Assembly: GCA_036560445.1 (NCBI GenBank)
Contig: DATBRG010000019.1
Coordinates: 30,250 to 94,249, forward strand
Reading direction: 5' to 3'
DNA: 64,000 nt
Source: DATBRG01 sp036560445
Lineage (GTDB): Bacteria; Pseudomonadota; Gammaproteobacteria; Burkholderiales; Methylophilaceae
Below are positions 26,758 to 34,465 of the stretch, piece by piece (position 1 is the first letter of the stretch; every line of letters begins with the position of its first letter). Position numbers and translations under genes: made by a program. Under the pieces are notes generated by a model. That model made no database searches. It was not told where the DNA came from and saw only the letters and a list, made by a program, of their open reading frames with translations.

Positions 26758-29604
26758 ATGGATACGCAAAAAGATTACGGAACACCAACCAAGATTAGTG
26801 AAAAACTCGTTACGGTAGAGATTGATGGTCAGCAAGTGTCGGTGCCTGCTGGTACCTCTATCATGCGGGCTGCGATAGAAACCGGAATTAATATTCCCAA
26901 ACTGTGTGCCACTGATAGCCTGGAACCTTTTGGTTCATGCCGCCTATGCTTGGTTGAGATTGAAGGCCGTAAAGGTTACCCGGCTTCATGTACCACACCA
27001 GTTGATGAAGGCCTGAAGATACACACACAGAGCCCGAAACTGGCAGATATAAGGCGTGGCGTCATGGAGCTTTATATCTCGGATCATCCGTTGGATTGCC
27101 TCACCTGTGCAGCAAACGGTGACTGCGAGTTGCAGGATATGGCAGGTGCAGTCGGTTTGCGTGAGGTGCGCTATGGCTATGATGGTGAGAACCATCTGAA
27201 AGCAGAGAAAGATACCTCTAATCCATATTTCACATTCGATCCGTCCAAGTGCATCGTGTGTTCCCGATGTGTTCGTGCTTGTGAAGAAACGCAGGGTACT
27301 TTTGCCCTGACTATCCATGGTCGGGGGTTTGATTCAAAAGTGGCTTCCGGCACCGAGAATTTTCTTGAATCCGAATGCGTTTCATGCGGAGCCTGTGTGC
27401 AAGCCTGCCCAACTGCAACTCTCATGGAAAAGTCGGTAATCAATCATGGCTTGCCAGAGCACAGTGTCACCACTACTTGTGCTTATTGTGGTGTGGGTTG
27501 CTCATTCAATGCCGAGATGAAGGGCGAAGAAGTAATCCGCATGGTGCCAAATAAAAATGGCGGTGCCAATCACGGGCATTCTTGCGTTAAAGGGCGTTTT
27601 GCTTGGGGTTATGCCACCCATAAGGATCGCATCACTACCCCCATGATACGCAAGAGCATCAAGGATGCATGGCAAGAGGTCTCGTGGGAAGAAGCAATCA
27701 ATTATGCTGCCAGTGAACTCATGCGTATTCAAGCCAAATACGGTAAGGATTCGATAGGCGCGATTACCTCTTCACGCTGCACCAATGAAGAAGTGTATGT
27801 AATACAGAAACTGGTACGTGCGGTATTTGGCAGTAATAACGTAGACACCTGTGCCCGGGTCTGCCATTCCCCAACCGGCTATGGCCTGAAACAGACATTG
27901 GGTGAATCCGCCGGTACCCAGACTTTTGATTCGGTCATGAAATCCGATGTGATCATGATTATTGGCGCCAACCCTACGGATGGTCACCCGGTATTTGCCT
28001 CACAAATGAAACGCAGGTTGCGTGAAGGCGCCAAGCTGATCATCGCTGATCCGCGTGCCATTGACTTGGTTTCATCTCCACACGTCAAGGCAGACTACCA
28101 CCTGAAATTACGCCCGGGAACTAATGTTGCCCTGATCTCTGCCATGGCACATGTGGTGGTGACAGAAGGTCTTGCCGACGAGGAGTTCGTTAAAGCTCGT
28201 TGTGAGTGGGATTCCTACACGATATGGCGCGACTTCGTTACCAAGCAAGAAAACTCGCCTGAGGCATTGGAAGCTGAATTGGGCATAGCGGCCGACGTTG
28301 TTCGTGCTGCTGCGAGGCTTTATGCCACTGGTGGCAATGCGGCGATCTATTATGGTCTGGGGGTCACTGAGCATAGCCAGGGCTCTACCATGGTGATGGG
28401 TATCGCTAATCTTGCCATGGCTACCGGCAATCTTGGCCGTGAAGGTGTGGGCGTGAACCCATTGCGTGGGCAGAATAATGTTCAGGGCTCGTGCGATATG
28501 GGGTCCATGCCGCACGAATTCACTGGCTATCGCCACGTTTCGGATGATGCCACCCGTGCATTATTTGAAGCTGCTTGGGGCAGGCCGCTTAGCAGCGATC
28601 CGGGTTTGCGTATCCCGAATATGCTGGATATGGCTGGTGAAGGTACTTTCAAAGGCTTATATTGCAATGGCGAAGATATCGCACAATCCGACCCCAATAC
28701 CCAGCATGTGACCCATGCGCTTGAGTCTATGGAGTGCGTGATTGTGCAGGACTTGTTCCTTAACGAAACCGCGATGTACGCGCATGTATTCTTCCCTGGC
28801 GCATCCTTTCTGGAAAAGAGCGGTACCTTTACCAATGCCGAGCGGCGTATCTCTCCTGTGCGCCGTGTGATGACGCCCAAGAATGGCTACGAAGATTGGG
28901 AAATCACGGCGATGCTTTCTACCGCTATGGGGTATCCGATGTTTTATAAACATGCGTCTGATATCCTGGATGAGATCGCCAGTCTGACGCCAACCTTCCA
29001 AGGCGTTAGCTTTAAAAAGCTGGATGAACTAGGCAGCGTGCAATGGCCCTGCGATGAAGAGCATCCGCAAGGCACTCCGACCATGCATATTGATGAATTT
29101 GTACGTGGCAAGGGTAAATTCTTTATTACGCAATATATGCCGACAAGTGAGCGGGTAACAAGAAAGTACCCGCTTATACTCACTACAGGCCGTATCCTTT
29201 CCCAGTACAACGTTGGTGCACAGACGCGGCGTACCGATAATGTTACCTGGCATACTGAAGACCGTGTGGAAATCCATCCACATGATGCTGAAGAGCGTGG
29301 CATCAAAGATGGTGACTGGGTAGGTATTGCCAGTCGTGCAGGTGATACGGTACTTAGAGCCACGATCACTGAACGAGTGCAGCCGGGGGTTGTGTATACC
29401 ACATTCCATCATCCGGAATCTGGTGCGAATGTTATCACCACGGATAATTCTGACTGGGCTACCAACTGCCCTGAATACAAGGTGACGGCAGTGCAGGTAA
29501 CGCGTGTTAACCAGCTATCTGAATGGCAGAAGCAGTATCATGAATTTAGTGACGAGCAGATTGCACTCGCCAATACACAGCCGGATGAAGCCAGAATTGA
29601 ATAG
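26758..29604 (+). CDS. fdsA: NAD-dependent formate dehydrogenase alpha (catalytic) subunit
   Basis: A 948-residue molybdenum bis-MGD enzyme oxidising formate to CO2. The N-terminal 250 residues are NuoG-like with a [2Fe-2S] site (SCRLC, ASCTTP), a Cys/His cluster site (DHPLDCLTCAANGDC) and ferredoxin repeats (CIVCSRCVRAC, CVSCGACVQAC). A further [4Fe-4S] motif, CAYCGVGC, opens the catalytic part. The Mo-ligand Cys and the neighbouring catalytic His are visible in CARVCHSPT. An AAGGAGG precedes the start. It is the core of a complete fdsGBACD operon. Confidence 0.96.
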   Translation: MDTQKDYGTPTKISEKLVTVEIDGQQVSVPAGTSIMRAAIETGINIPKLCATDSLEPFGSCRLCLVEIEGRKGYPASCTTPVDEGLKIHTQSPKLADIRRGVMELYISDHPLDCLTCAANGDCELQDMAGAVGLREVRYGYDGENHLKAEKDTSNPYFTFDPSKCIVCSRCVRACEETQGTFALTIHGRGFDSKVASGTENFLESECVSCGACVQACPTATLMEKSVINHGLPEHSVTTTCAYCGVGCSFNAEMKGEEVIRMVPNKNGGANHGHSCVKGRFAWGYATHKDRITTPMIRKSIKDAWQEVSWEEAINYAASELMRIQAKYGKDSIGAITSSRCTNEEVYVIQKLVRAVFGSNNVDTCARVCHSPTGYGLKQTLGESAGTQTFDSVMKSDVIMIIGANPTDGHPVFASQMKRRLREGAKLIIADPRAIDLVSSPHVKADYHLKLRPGTNVALISAMAHVVVTEGLADEEFVKARCEWDSYTIWRDFVTKQENSPEALEAELGIAADVVRAAARLYATGGNAAIYYGLGVTEHSQGSTMVMGIANLAMATGNLGREGVGVNPLRGQNNVQGSCDMGSMPHEFTGYRHVSDDATRALFEAAWGRPLSSDPGLRIPNMLDMAGEGTFKGLYCNGEDIAQSDPNTQHVTHALESMECVIVQDLFLNETAMYAHVFFPGASFLEKSGTFTNAERRISPVRRVMTPKNGYEDWEITAMLSTAMGYPMFYKHASDILDEIASLTPTFQGVSFKKLDELGSVQWPCDEEHPQGTPTMHIDEFVRGKGKFFITQYMPTSERVTRKYPLILTTGRILSQYNVGAQTRRTDNVTWHTEDRVEIHPHDAEERGIKDGDWVGIASRAGDTVLRATITERVQPGVVYTTFHHPESGANVITTDNSDWATNCPEYKVTAVQVTRVNQLSEWQKQYHEFSDEQIALANTQPDEARIE

Positions 29605-29610
29605 CTCATT

Positions 29611-30447
29611 GTGAAACTCCCTGCTGACACTATCGCGACTGAAGTAAGCTCCAGCCATTATCCGGTTCTGAAATGGGATCAAGGGCACATTCTTAAACTG
29701 GATGACTGTGTTGCGGAGGAAGTGCCGATCGCCATGGTTTATAACGGTGTTTCTCATGCCGTCATGCTGGCTTCCCCGCAAGACCTAGAAGACTTCGCCA
29801 TTGGGTTTTCCTTATCTGAGGGCATTATCTCAAGCCTAAGTGAAATATACGGAATTGAGGTCATTCATCAGCCCAAGGGTATAGAACTGCATATCGATCT
29901 GGCCGCCGAGCGTTTCCAATTACTTAAAGAACGCCGCCGTAGTATGAGTGGCAGGACAGGTTGCGGATTATGCGGCGCAGAGAGTCTAGAGCAAGCGATG
30001 CGTATTCCAACTAATGTTATCAATATTGTCGATCGTATTTCGAGTAAGGCTATATACAAGGCACACCTGCATATTAGAAGCCAACAAAAACTGCAGGTAC
30101 AGACAGGGGCCACGCATGCTTGTGCGTGGGTTAAGACGAATGGAACTATCGAGAATTTGAGGGAAGACGTGGGCAGACACAATGCACTCGATAAGCTTAT
30201 CGGTGCAATGGCCAGAAAGCATTCAACTACTCCAGGATTTGTGTTGACGACAAGCCGTGCGAGCTACGAAATGGTACAAAAGGTTGCAACTGCTGGCATC
30301 CCTATACTCGTTGCGGTTTCTGCGCCTACTGGACTAGCCATCAGGATTGCACAGAATTGTGGGGTTACCTTGGTTGGATTCGCGCGCAACCATCAACACG
30401 TGATCTACAGCAGGCCAGAAAGAATCCTGCATAAGGAAGAAGCATGA
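29611..30447 (+). CDS. fdsC: Formate dehydrogenase maturation protein FdsC/FdhD
   Basis: A 278-residue FdhD-family chaperone that helps insert a sulfurated Mo cofactor into FdsA. The CxxC motif is seen in RTGCGLCGAE; EDVGRHNALDKLIG and LTTSRASYEMVQK are the other family signatures. It starts with GTG six bases after the fdsA stop and ends in a four-base overlap with fdsD, so translational coupling is likely. Confidence 0.93.
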   Translation: MKLPADTIATEVSSSHYPVLKWDQGHILKLDDCVAEEVPIAMVYNGVSHAVMLASPQDLEDFAIGFSLSEGIISSLSEIYGIEVIHQPKGIELHIDLAAERFQLLKERRRSMSGRTGCGLCGAESLEQAMRIPTNVINIVDRISSKAIYKAHLHIRSQQKLQVQTGATHACAWVKTNGTIENLREDVGRHNALDKLIGAMARKHSTTPGFVLTTSRASYEMVQKVATAGIPILVAVSAPTGLAIRIAQNCGVTLVGFARNHQHVIYSRPERILHKEEA

Positions 30448-30668
30448 ATACAGAACGTCTAATTATCATGGCCAATCAAATTGGTGATTTTTTTTGCTCT
30501 CATCCTGATGCCGGTCAAGCAAAGACAGACATCGCCAACCACCTGAAGCGCTTTTGGGCACTGAGTATGCGCAAGCAGATTGTCGCTCATGTCCATGAGA
30601 AGCATGGTGTAGGTCTAGACCCCATCGTCGGCGATGCCATCAAGGAAAATCAATCTATTCTGATATGA
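30444..30668 (+). CDS. fdsD: Formate dehydrogenase delta subunit
   Basis: A 74-residue subunit of the FdsD family (RLIIMANQIGDFF, AKTDIANHLKRFWALSMRKQI) found last in fds operons and needed for active enzyme. It contains no cofactor motif. It overlaps fdsC by four bases. No convincing terminator follows before the BLUF gene, which is on the opposite strand. Confidence 0.92.
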   Translation: MNTERLIIMANQIGDFFCSHPDAGQAKTDIANHLKRFWALSMRKQIVAHVHEKHGVGLDPIVGDAIKENQSILI

Positions 30669-30715
30669 CTCAGAGCCTAACGTGACTGGAACCGCTATGT
30701 CTGCCACGTTCCGGT

Positions 30716-30777
30716 ACCATGCCTTTGCCTTTTATCCCGGTTTATCGTCGTTTCTGACTAATCTGAATGCAAGTTCA
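30716..30777. repeat. Diverged repeat copy A, flanking the BLUF-cyclase operon
   Basis: A 62-base segment starting ACCATGCCTTTGCC and ending GAATGCAAGTTCA that aligns with 32869-32931 in the same orientation with about 11 mismatches and one gap (hand alignment, roughly 80 percent identity). It lies between fdsD and the BLUF gene, outside both. Confidence 0.6.
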
Positions 30778-30797
30778 GGATCATATCTAAGGAGTGG

Positions 30798-31376
30798 TTA
30801 TTTGCTGATGACCACCAAAAAAGAACCGAGTGAAATGGCCAGAGCCAACGATGACAGGAAAATTGCCCATTTTGCTAGCTTGCGATCTTGAATGGGCTGC
30901 TGGCCAAGCGTTGAAGCAGTTTGTTCTTCGCTTCTGCTTGGGTCAGTGGCTAGATGTAGCAATCCCATGACTTTATGCACCATGTCACCATCGAACGCGT
31001 AAGGGTCGAATTTTTTATAGCCATTGCTTGAAAGCAGGTGTTTCATTTGATTGTCTACGCCAACATATTTCATGGACCAATCGGGAAACGAAAGCTCGCT
31101 AATCATCTTTCTGGAAAGCAGCTTCAGATCCTTGTGGCGGCTATCTTCAAGTAATGTTTTATAAAGCGTATCAACGGTGCTTTCCTCACCTTCAAGGCAT
31201 TGAAAGAAACAGCCGTCGCCGAAATAAAGTACCCCGACCAAACCTTTGATACGGTTATTACTTCTGGATTTGGCCAATATGCGGGCTACATTTGGTTCTA
31301 TGGTTCCTGCGCTATCGGTAGCGGCAAAAGTTGAACGGCTGATGTAGATGATCTGGATTAAATTTTTCATGGGCAT
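30798..31376 (-). CDS. BLUF blue-light photoreceptor with C-terminal membrane anchor
   Basis: A 192-residue protein. Residues 5-105 are a BLUF domain with the flavin-photocycle residues in place: Tyr11 (IIYISRS), Asn40-Asn41 (SNNRIKG), Gln59 (FFQCLEGE) and Trp100/Met102 (DWSMKYV). A linker of about 65 residues leads to one hydrophobic helix at about 170-190, ending two residues from the C-terminus, so the photoreceptor is tail-anchored with the flavin domain in the cytoplasm. Most short BLUF proteins lack such an anchor. It is last in an operon with a receiver-adenylate cyclase and a small Cys-containing protein, 22 bases after the latter, suggesting light control of cAMP. Confidence 0.9.
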   Translation of the reverse strand: MPMKNLIQIIYISRSTFAATDSAGTIEPNVARILAKSRSNNRIKGLVGVLYFGDGCFFQCLEGEESTVDTLYKTLLEDSRHKDLKLLSRKMISELSFPDWSMKYVGVDNQMKHLLSSNGYKKFDPYAFDGDMVHKVMGLLHLATDPSRSEEQTASTLGQQPIQDRKLAKWAIFLSSLALAISLGSFLVVISK

Positions 31377-31398
31377 ATTCCGGCAAATGAGTGACAGG

Positions 31399-31707
31399 CT
31401 AAATCGGTTTGGCAGGTTTTTTACGTAGCGATTCCGGCATGATCAGGCTGGCAGAATCCCAACCTTCAATTTCCAGTACCTTGCTCAAACATTCCTCCAT
31501 GACCGCGTGCGCTTGCGCAGTTGCGGTGGCAATGGTCTCATGCACCAGACGGTCATTCGCGGAGTTGTTGGCGCAATTTATTTGATATTCAAAAAGCTCG
31601 CGTAATTCAAAAATGGTTCGACAAACCTGGGCTGGGCAAGCGCATTGATAAACCAGCGATTGATCAATGACCTTGCTGATCTGCGTGGCATTATATTTTT
31701 CTTGCAT
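31399..31707 (-). CDS. Small Cys-containing protein of unknown function
   Basis: A 102-residue soluble protein I cannot place in a named family. Visible features are a QCACPAQVC cluster near residue 21-29, further cysteines near 45 and 73, predicted amphipathic helices throughout, and a basic C-terminal tail (LRKKPAKP). There is no signal peptide or membrane helix. It sits three bases after the cyclase gene and 22 before the BLUF gene, so all three are probably made together; a linker or adaptor between photoreceptor and cyclase is one possibility, without direct evidence. Confidence 0.75.
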   Translation of the reverse strand: MQEKYNATQISKVIDQSLVYQCACPAQVCRTIFELRELFEYQINCANNSANDRLVHETIATATAQAHAVMEECLSKVLEIEGWDSASLIMPESLRKKPAKPI

Positions 31708-31710
31708 GAA

Positions 31711-32742
31711 TTACACTCCGATTTTCTGTAATGAAGTATCTGGTTTAAAGGCAACACAATCGACACCGGCATCAAAGCCGCGAATGGCTACGGTACCAAT
31801 ATCTCTTGCTGTTGGGGTGTGAAGACGCGAGGTTAAGTTTATTTTGTTGGTGGCGATCACTTCTCCGGCATTGGCCATGCTGCAGAGACGGGCTGCGAGG
31901 TGAACAGTAGCGCCGATCACATCGTATTGTTGCCTTTGTCCTGCCTGATTGGAGTCACCGATGAATCCCGCGAGCACCAGACCCTCTGCCACGCCGACAC
32001 CGAAGGGCATACTATCCTGGCTGGTGCTGCGTGCGAGTTCGAGACCACAACGCAAAGCCAAATATGATCTGCCCATACCTCTGAATATTGCCATGACACC
32101 ATCGCCGGTGTATTTGACGACAGCCCCCTCGAATTGGTTGATATGCCGTGCTTGCAGGCTTAGAGATTGATTCAGTAATTTGAAAAATTTACGTGGTGGC
32201 AGGTGTGTGATCGCTTCTGATGAGCGGCGAATATCGGTAAAAAGTATAGCCGCCTCAAACATCTCAGCTTCATCGGTGTGATCGCCATCAATCGCCGAAA
32301 TTGCACCTTCCGGCAACAGGTTAGCCAAACGCTCAGCCCTTGTCTCAAGAACGCGCGCTGCATATCTTGCTTTGACCAAGTCGCCTAATGACATAAAAAA
32401 ACGCTCATCTGAAAGCGGTTTTTCTATGACGACGTCTACACAGCCGGTTTGTTTGGCCCAGGCCCGCACCGACTTCATGGCAGGGCCCGCTGAAACAATC
32501 GCCATGACCGCCGTCTGAGGTGCAATGAGCTTGACCGCACTACAATTGATCAAGCTGTCCGGCTGGTGAAAGTGATAATTAAAGATCACCACATCTGGCT
32601 TTGATTCGGTGATTGCCTGATGTAAGTCTAGGCTTGCAGATATTCTGGTTATATTGTCAAAACCGCGTTGTTTCAAGTCTTCAATTAGGATTGAAGAAGT
32701 GTACTCATCGCTATCGATCAAAAGTAGTTTTGCGTTTTTCAT
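31711..32742 (-). CDS. Receiver-like / class III adenylate cyclase
   Basis: A 343-residue two-domain protein. Residues 1-125 are a receiver fold whose phospho-acceptor position holds Asn55 (VVIFNYHF) rather than Asp, so it is a pseudo-receiver. Residues 160-335 are a class III nucleotide cyclase with metal-binding Asp170 and Asp214, adenine-selecting Lys210 and Asp274, and Arg285. The transition-state Asn expected seven residues after Asp274 is His281. Substrate selection residues favour ATP, so cAMP is the likely product. It is the first gene of the operon ending in the BLUF photoreceptor. Confidence 0.87.
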   Translation of the reverse strand: MKNAKLLLIDSDEYTSSILIEDLKQRGFDNITRISASLDLHQAITESKPDVVIFNYHFHQPDSLINCSAVKLIAPQTAVMAIVSAGPAMKSVRAWAKQTGCVDVVIEKPLSDERFFMSLGDLVKARYAARVLETRAERLANLLPEGAISAIDGDHTDEAEMFEAAILFTDIRRSSEAITHLPPRKFFKLLNQSLSLQARHINQFEGAVVKYTGDGVMAIFRGMGRSYLALRCGLELARSTSQDSMPFGVGVAEGLVLAGFIGDSNQAGQRQQYDVIGATVHLAARLCSMANAGEVIATNKINLTSRLHTPTARDIGTVAIRGFDAGVDCVAFKPDTSLQKIGV

Positions 32743-32868
32743 AAATCATTCAAGTTAAGGTTGGCGCTGAAAGAAGTTAGCCACCGCCATCGGACAAGCT
32801 GAACGCATGAAAAATTCAAATTCGTGCACTAAATATTATGACTATAATGATAATGCGGCTCTAGCGAC

Positions 32869-32931
32869 ACCATATCTTTGCCTTTTTATCCGGGATTGTG
32901 TTCGTTGCTGACCAATCGGAATGCTAGTTCA
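32869..32931. repeat. Diverged repeat copy B, upstream of the cyclase operon
   Basis: Partner of 30716-30777, same orientation, beginning ACCATATCTTTGCC and ending GAATGCTAGTTCA. It sits in the 241-base gap upstream of the cyclase gene, so the two copies bracket the three-gene operon. Nothing else was recognised in the gap. Confidence 0.6.
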
Positions 32932-32983
32932 CTCAACTAGCCTTTGATCCATACATCTACATGCATGATTAGGAATCTCGCGT

Positions 32984-33736
32984 TCAGGTCCCCGGCTTGC
33001 ATTGTCGATTAACTTCGGACTGAAGTTGGCTAAATCCTGCGGTGGCTCCTGTCGCCTCGGCAAAGGGGTTGGACTCGACATACAAGATATTTTCCATCGT
33101 TCGCTCCCCGTAATGCTTGGATAGCTCTGTAGCCCTACAGCCACAAGCTTCTTGCGCCTTTTCCTGGCCCGGAAGGCTTTCCACACAGGTCTCGATCATT
33201 TTTGCTGTGAATGTTGGACTCCAAGGAGTGTTGTTGCTTGCATCAGTACCTGTTACCGCGCGAGCTTGAGAGAGCAAGGCATACATCATTTCAACGCTCG
33301 CATGCAGTTTGCCCAAGGCGTTGACTTGGAGCATGTCTTGGTGAGCAATCCCGAGCGTCTGTGGGTTTACCTTGAAGCTTGCCGATAGTCGCGGCTGGTC
33401 TGGCAAGCTGTAGCCTTGAGAGAAAAGCAAAATCTGCTTGGCCGGGTCTTTATCCAGAATTTCATGTGCCTCATTGAGGTCGTCCATTGGTAGACTCATG
33501 TTCATGATTGCCTCATAACCACCCGTATCTGAGGGTTCCTTCGCGATAACCTCGAGCTTGATACGTTGATCGTTGTAGGCATGTTTAAACGCTGGTGGTA
33601 TACGTTCCAGCATATAGGTGGCTTCTGTTTTTTCCAACTGGGCAAGCCCCTCTGTACTTAAACATGGCGCAGCCACAGCCTGAGTCGATGTAAGAGCGAG
33701 TAGAAAAATGAAAGCGGCAGTAAAGCGAATCATCAT
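32984..33736 (-). CDS. Secreted protein of unknown function
   Basis: A 250-residue protein with a clear signal peptide (MMIRFTAAFIFLLALTSTQAVAA, cleavage before PCLST). The C-terminal third has a cysteine pattern, TCVESLPG then ACGCRATELSKHYGE and a final RQC, that suggests a small disulfide- or metal-stabilised domain in the periplasm. I do not recognise a family for the central region. It lies eight bases downstream of the glutathione-peroxidase-like gene and is probably co-transcribed with it. Confidence 0.75.
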   Translation of the reverse strand: MMIRFTAAFIFLLALTSTQAVAAPCLSTEGLAQLEKTEATYMLERIPPAFKHAYNDQRIKLEVIAKEPSDTGGYEAIMNMSLPMDDLNEAHEILDKDPAKQILLFSQGYSLPDQPRLSASFKVNPQTLGIAHQDMLQVNALGKLHASVEMMYALLSQARAVTGTDASNNTPWSPTFTAKMIETCVESLPGQEKAQEACGCRATELSKHYGERTMENILYVESNPFAEATGATAGFSQLQSEVNRQCKPGT

Positions 33737-33744
33737 GAACTTCC

Positions 33745-34278
33745 TTACTTCAGCGTCGGTATAAGCTGATTCATGATTTCGGGATCATCTGGCTCGGTAG
33801 GGGTGGGAAAACTTTGCACCTTCGTTCCATGCTCCGTAATCAGGAACTTGTGAAAATTCCATAACGGCTCCTGGCCAGTCGCTGATTTGAGCTGCTTGTA
33901 AAAGGGATTTGCGTTTTTCCCGACAACGGAACTGCTTTCGACCATAGGAAACTTCACACCATAAGTCAGCTTGCAGAAGCTGCCGATTTCCTTGTTGCTC
34001 GCGTATTCCTGACGGAAGTCGTTGGAGGGAAAGCCGACTATCAACAGCCCTTTTTCCTTATACTGGCTGTATAACTTCTCCAACTTATCGAACTGAGGAG
34101 TAAAGCCGCACTTACTGGCGGTGTTGACCACCAGAATAGTGTTATCCCGATACTGACACAGGTCCAGTTTGCCGCCTTGTAGTGTACTGAACTGATGATT
34201 GAGCAGCGCCGGACATTCACCTGCATTCGCAAACCAAGGCAACATCAAGCTGAACAAAGCCAAAATGGTGTATTTCAT
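33745..34278 (-). CDS. Periplasmic glutathione-peroxidase-like protein
   Basis: A 177-residue thioredoxin-fold peroxidase. The start is set at the ATG giving MKYTILALFSLMLPWFANA, a signal peptide; an open frame extends 100 codons further upstream but lacks domain similarity and runs into the cstA promoter region. The peroxidatic Cys is in NTASKCGFTPQ, and WNFHKFL supplies the conserved Trp-Asn. The usual GFPCNQF is GFPSNDF, so the common resolving Cys is Ser and the active-site Gln is Asp. A thiol or lipid peroxide reductase of the cell envelope is likely. Confidence 0.85.
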   Translation of the reverse strand: MKYTILALFSLMLPWFANAGECPALLNHQFSTLQGGKLDLCQYRDNTILVVNTASKCGFTPQFDKLEKLYSQYKEKGLLIVGFPSNDFRQEYASNKEIGSFCKLTYGVKFPMVESSSVVGKNANPFYKQLKSATGQEPLWNFHKFLITEHGTKVQSFPTPTEPDDPEIMNQLIPTLK

Positions 34279-34465
34279 CTGGATTTCTCGTATGAATTTT
34301 AATGATGAGGTTGAGCATGTTTGGTAGGTGCAAGTTCCAACGCATCGTGAACATGATGCTCTCCCAGCTGATCTACGTCCCATTGCGCCTTGGTAGGTAG
34401 CTACCCAATTATGGGTTAGTCTGTTTATACTTAGGGACAACTTTGATTCTATACCTGCCAACAAC

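Noticed and set aside
30679..30712. Terminator after fdsD
   Set aside because: Only a five- or six-base stem (AACGTG/CACGTT) with no T-tract.
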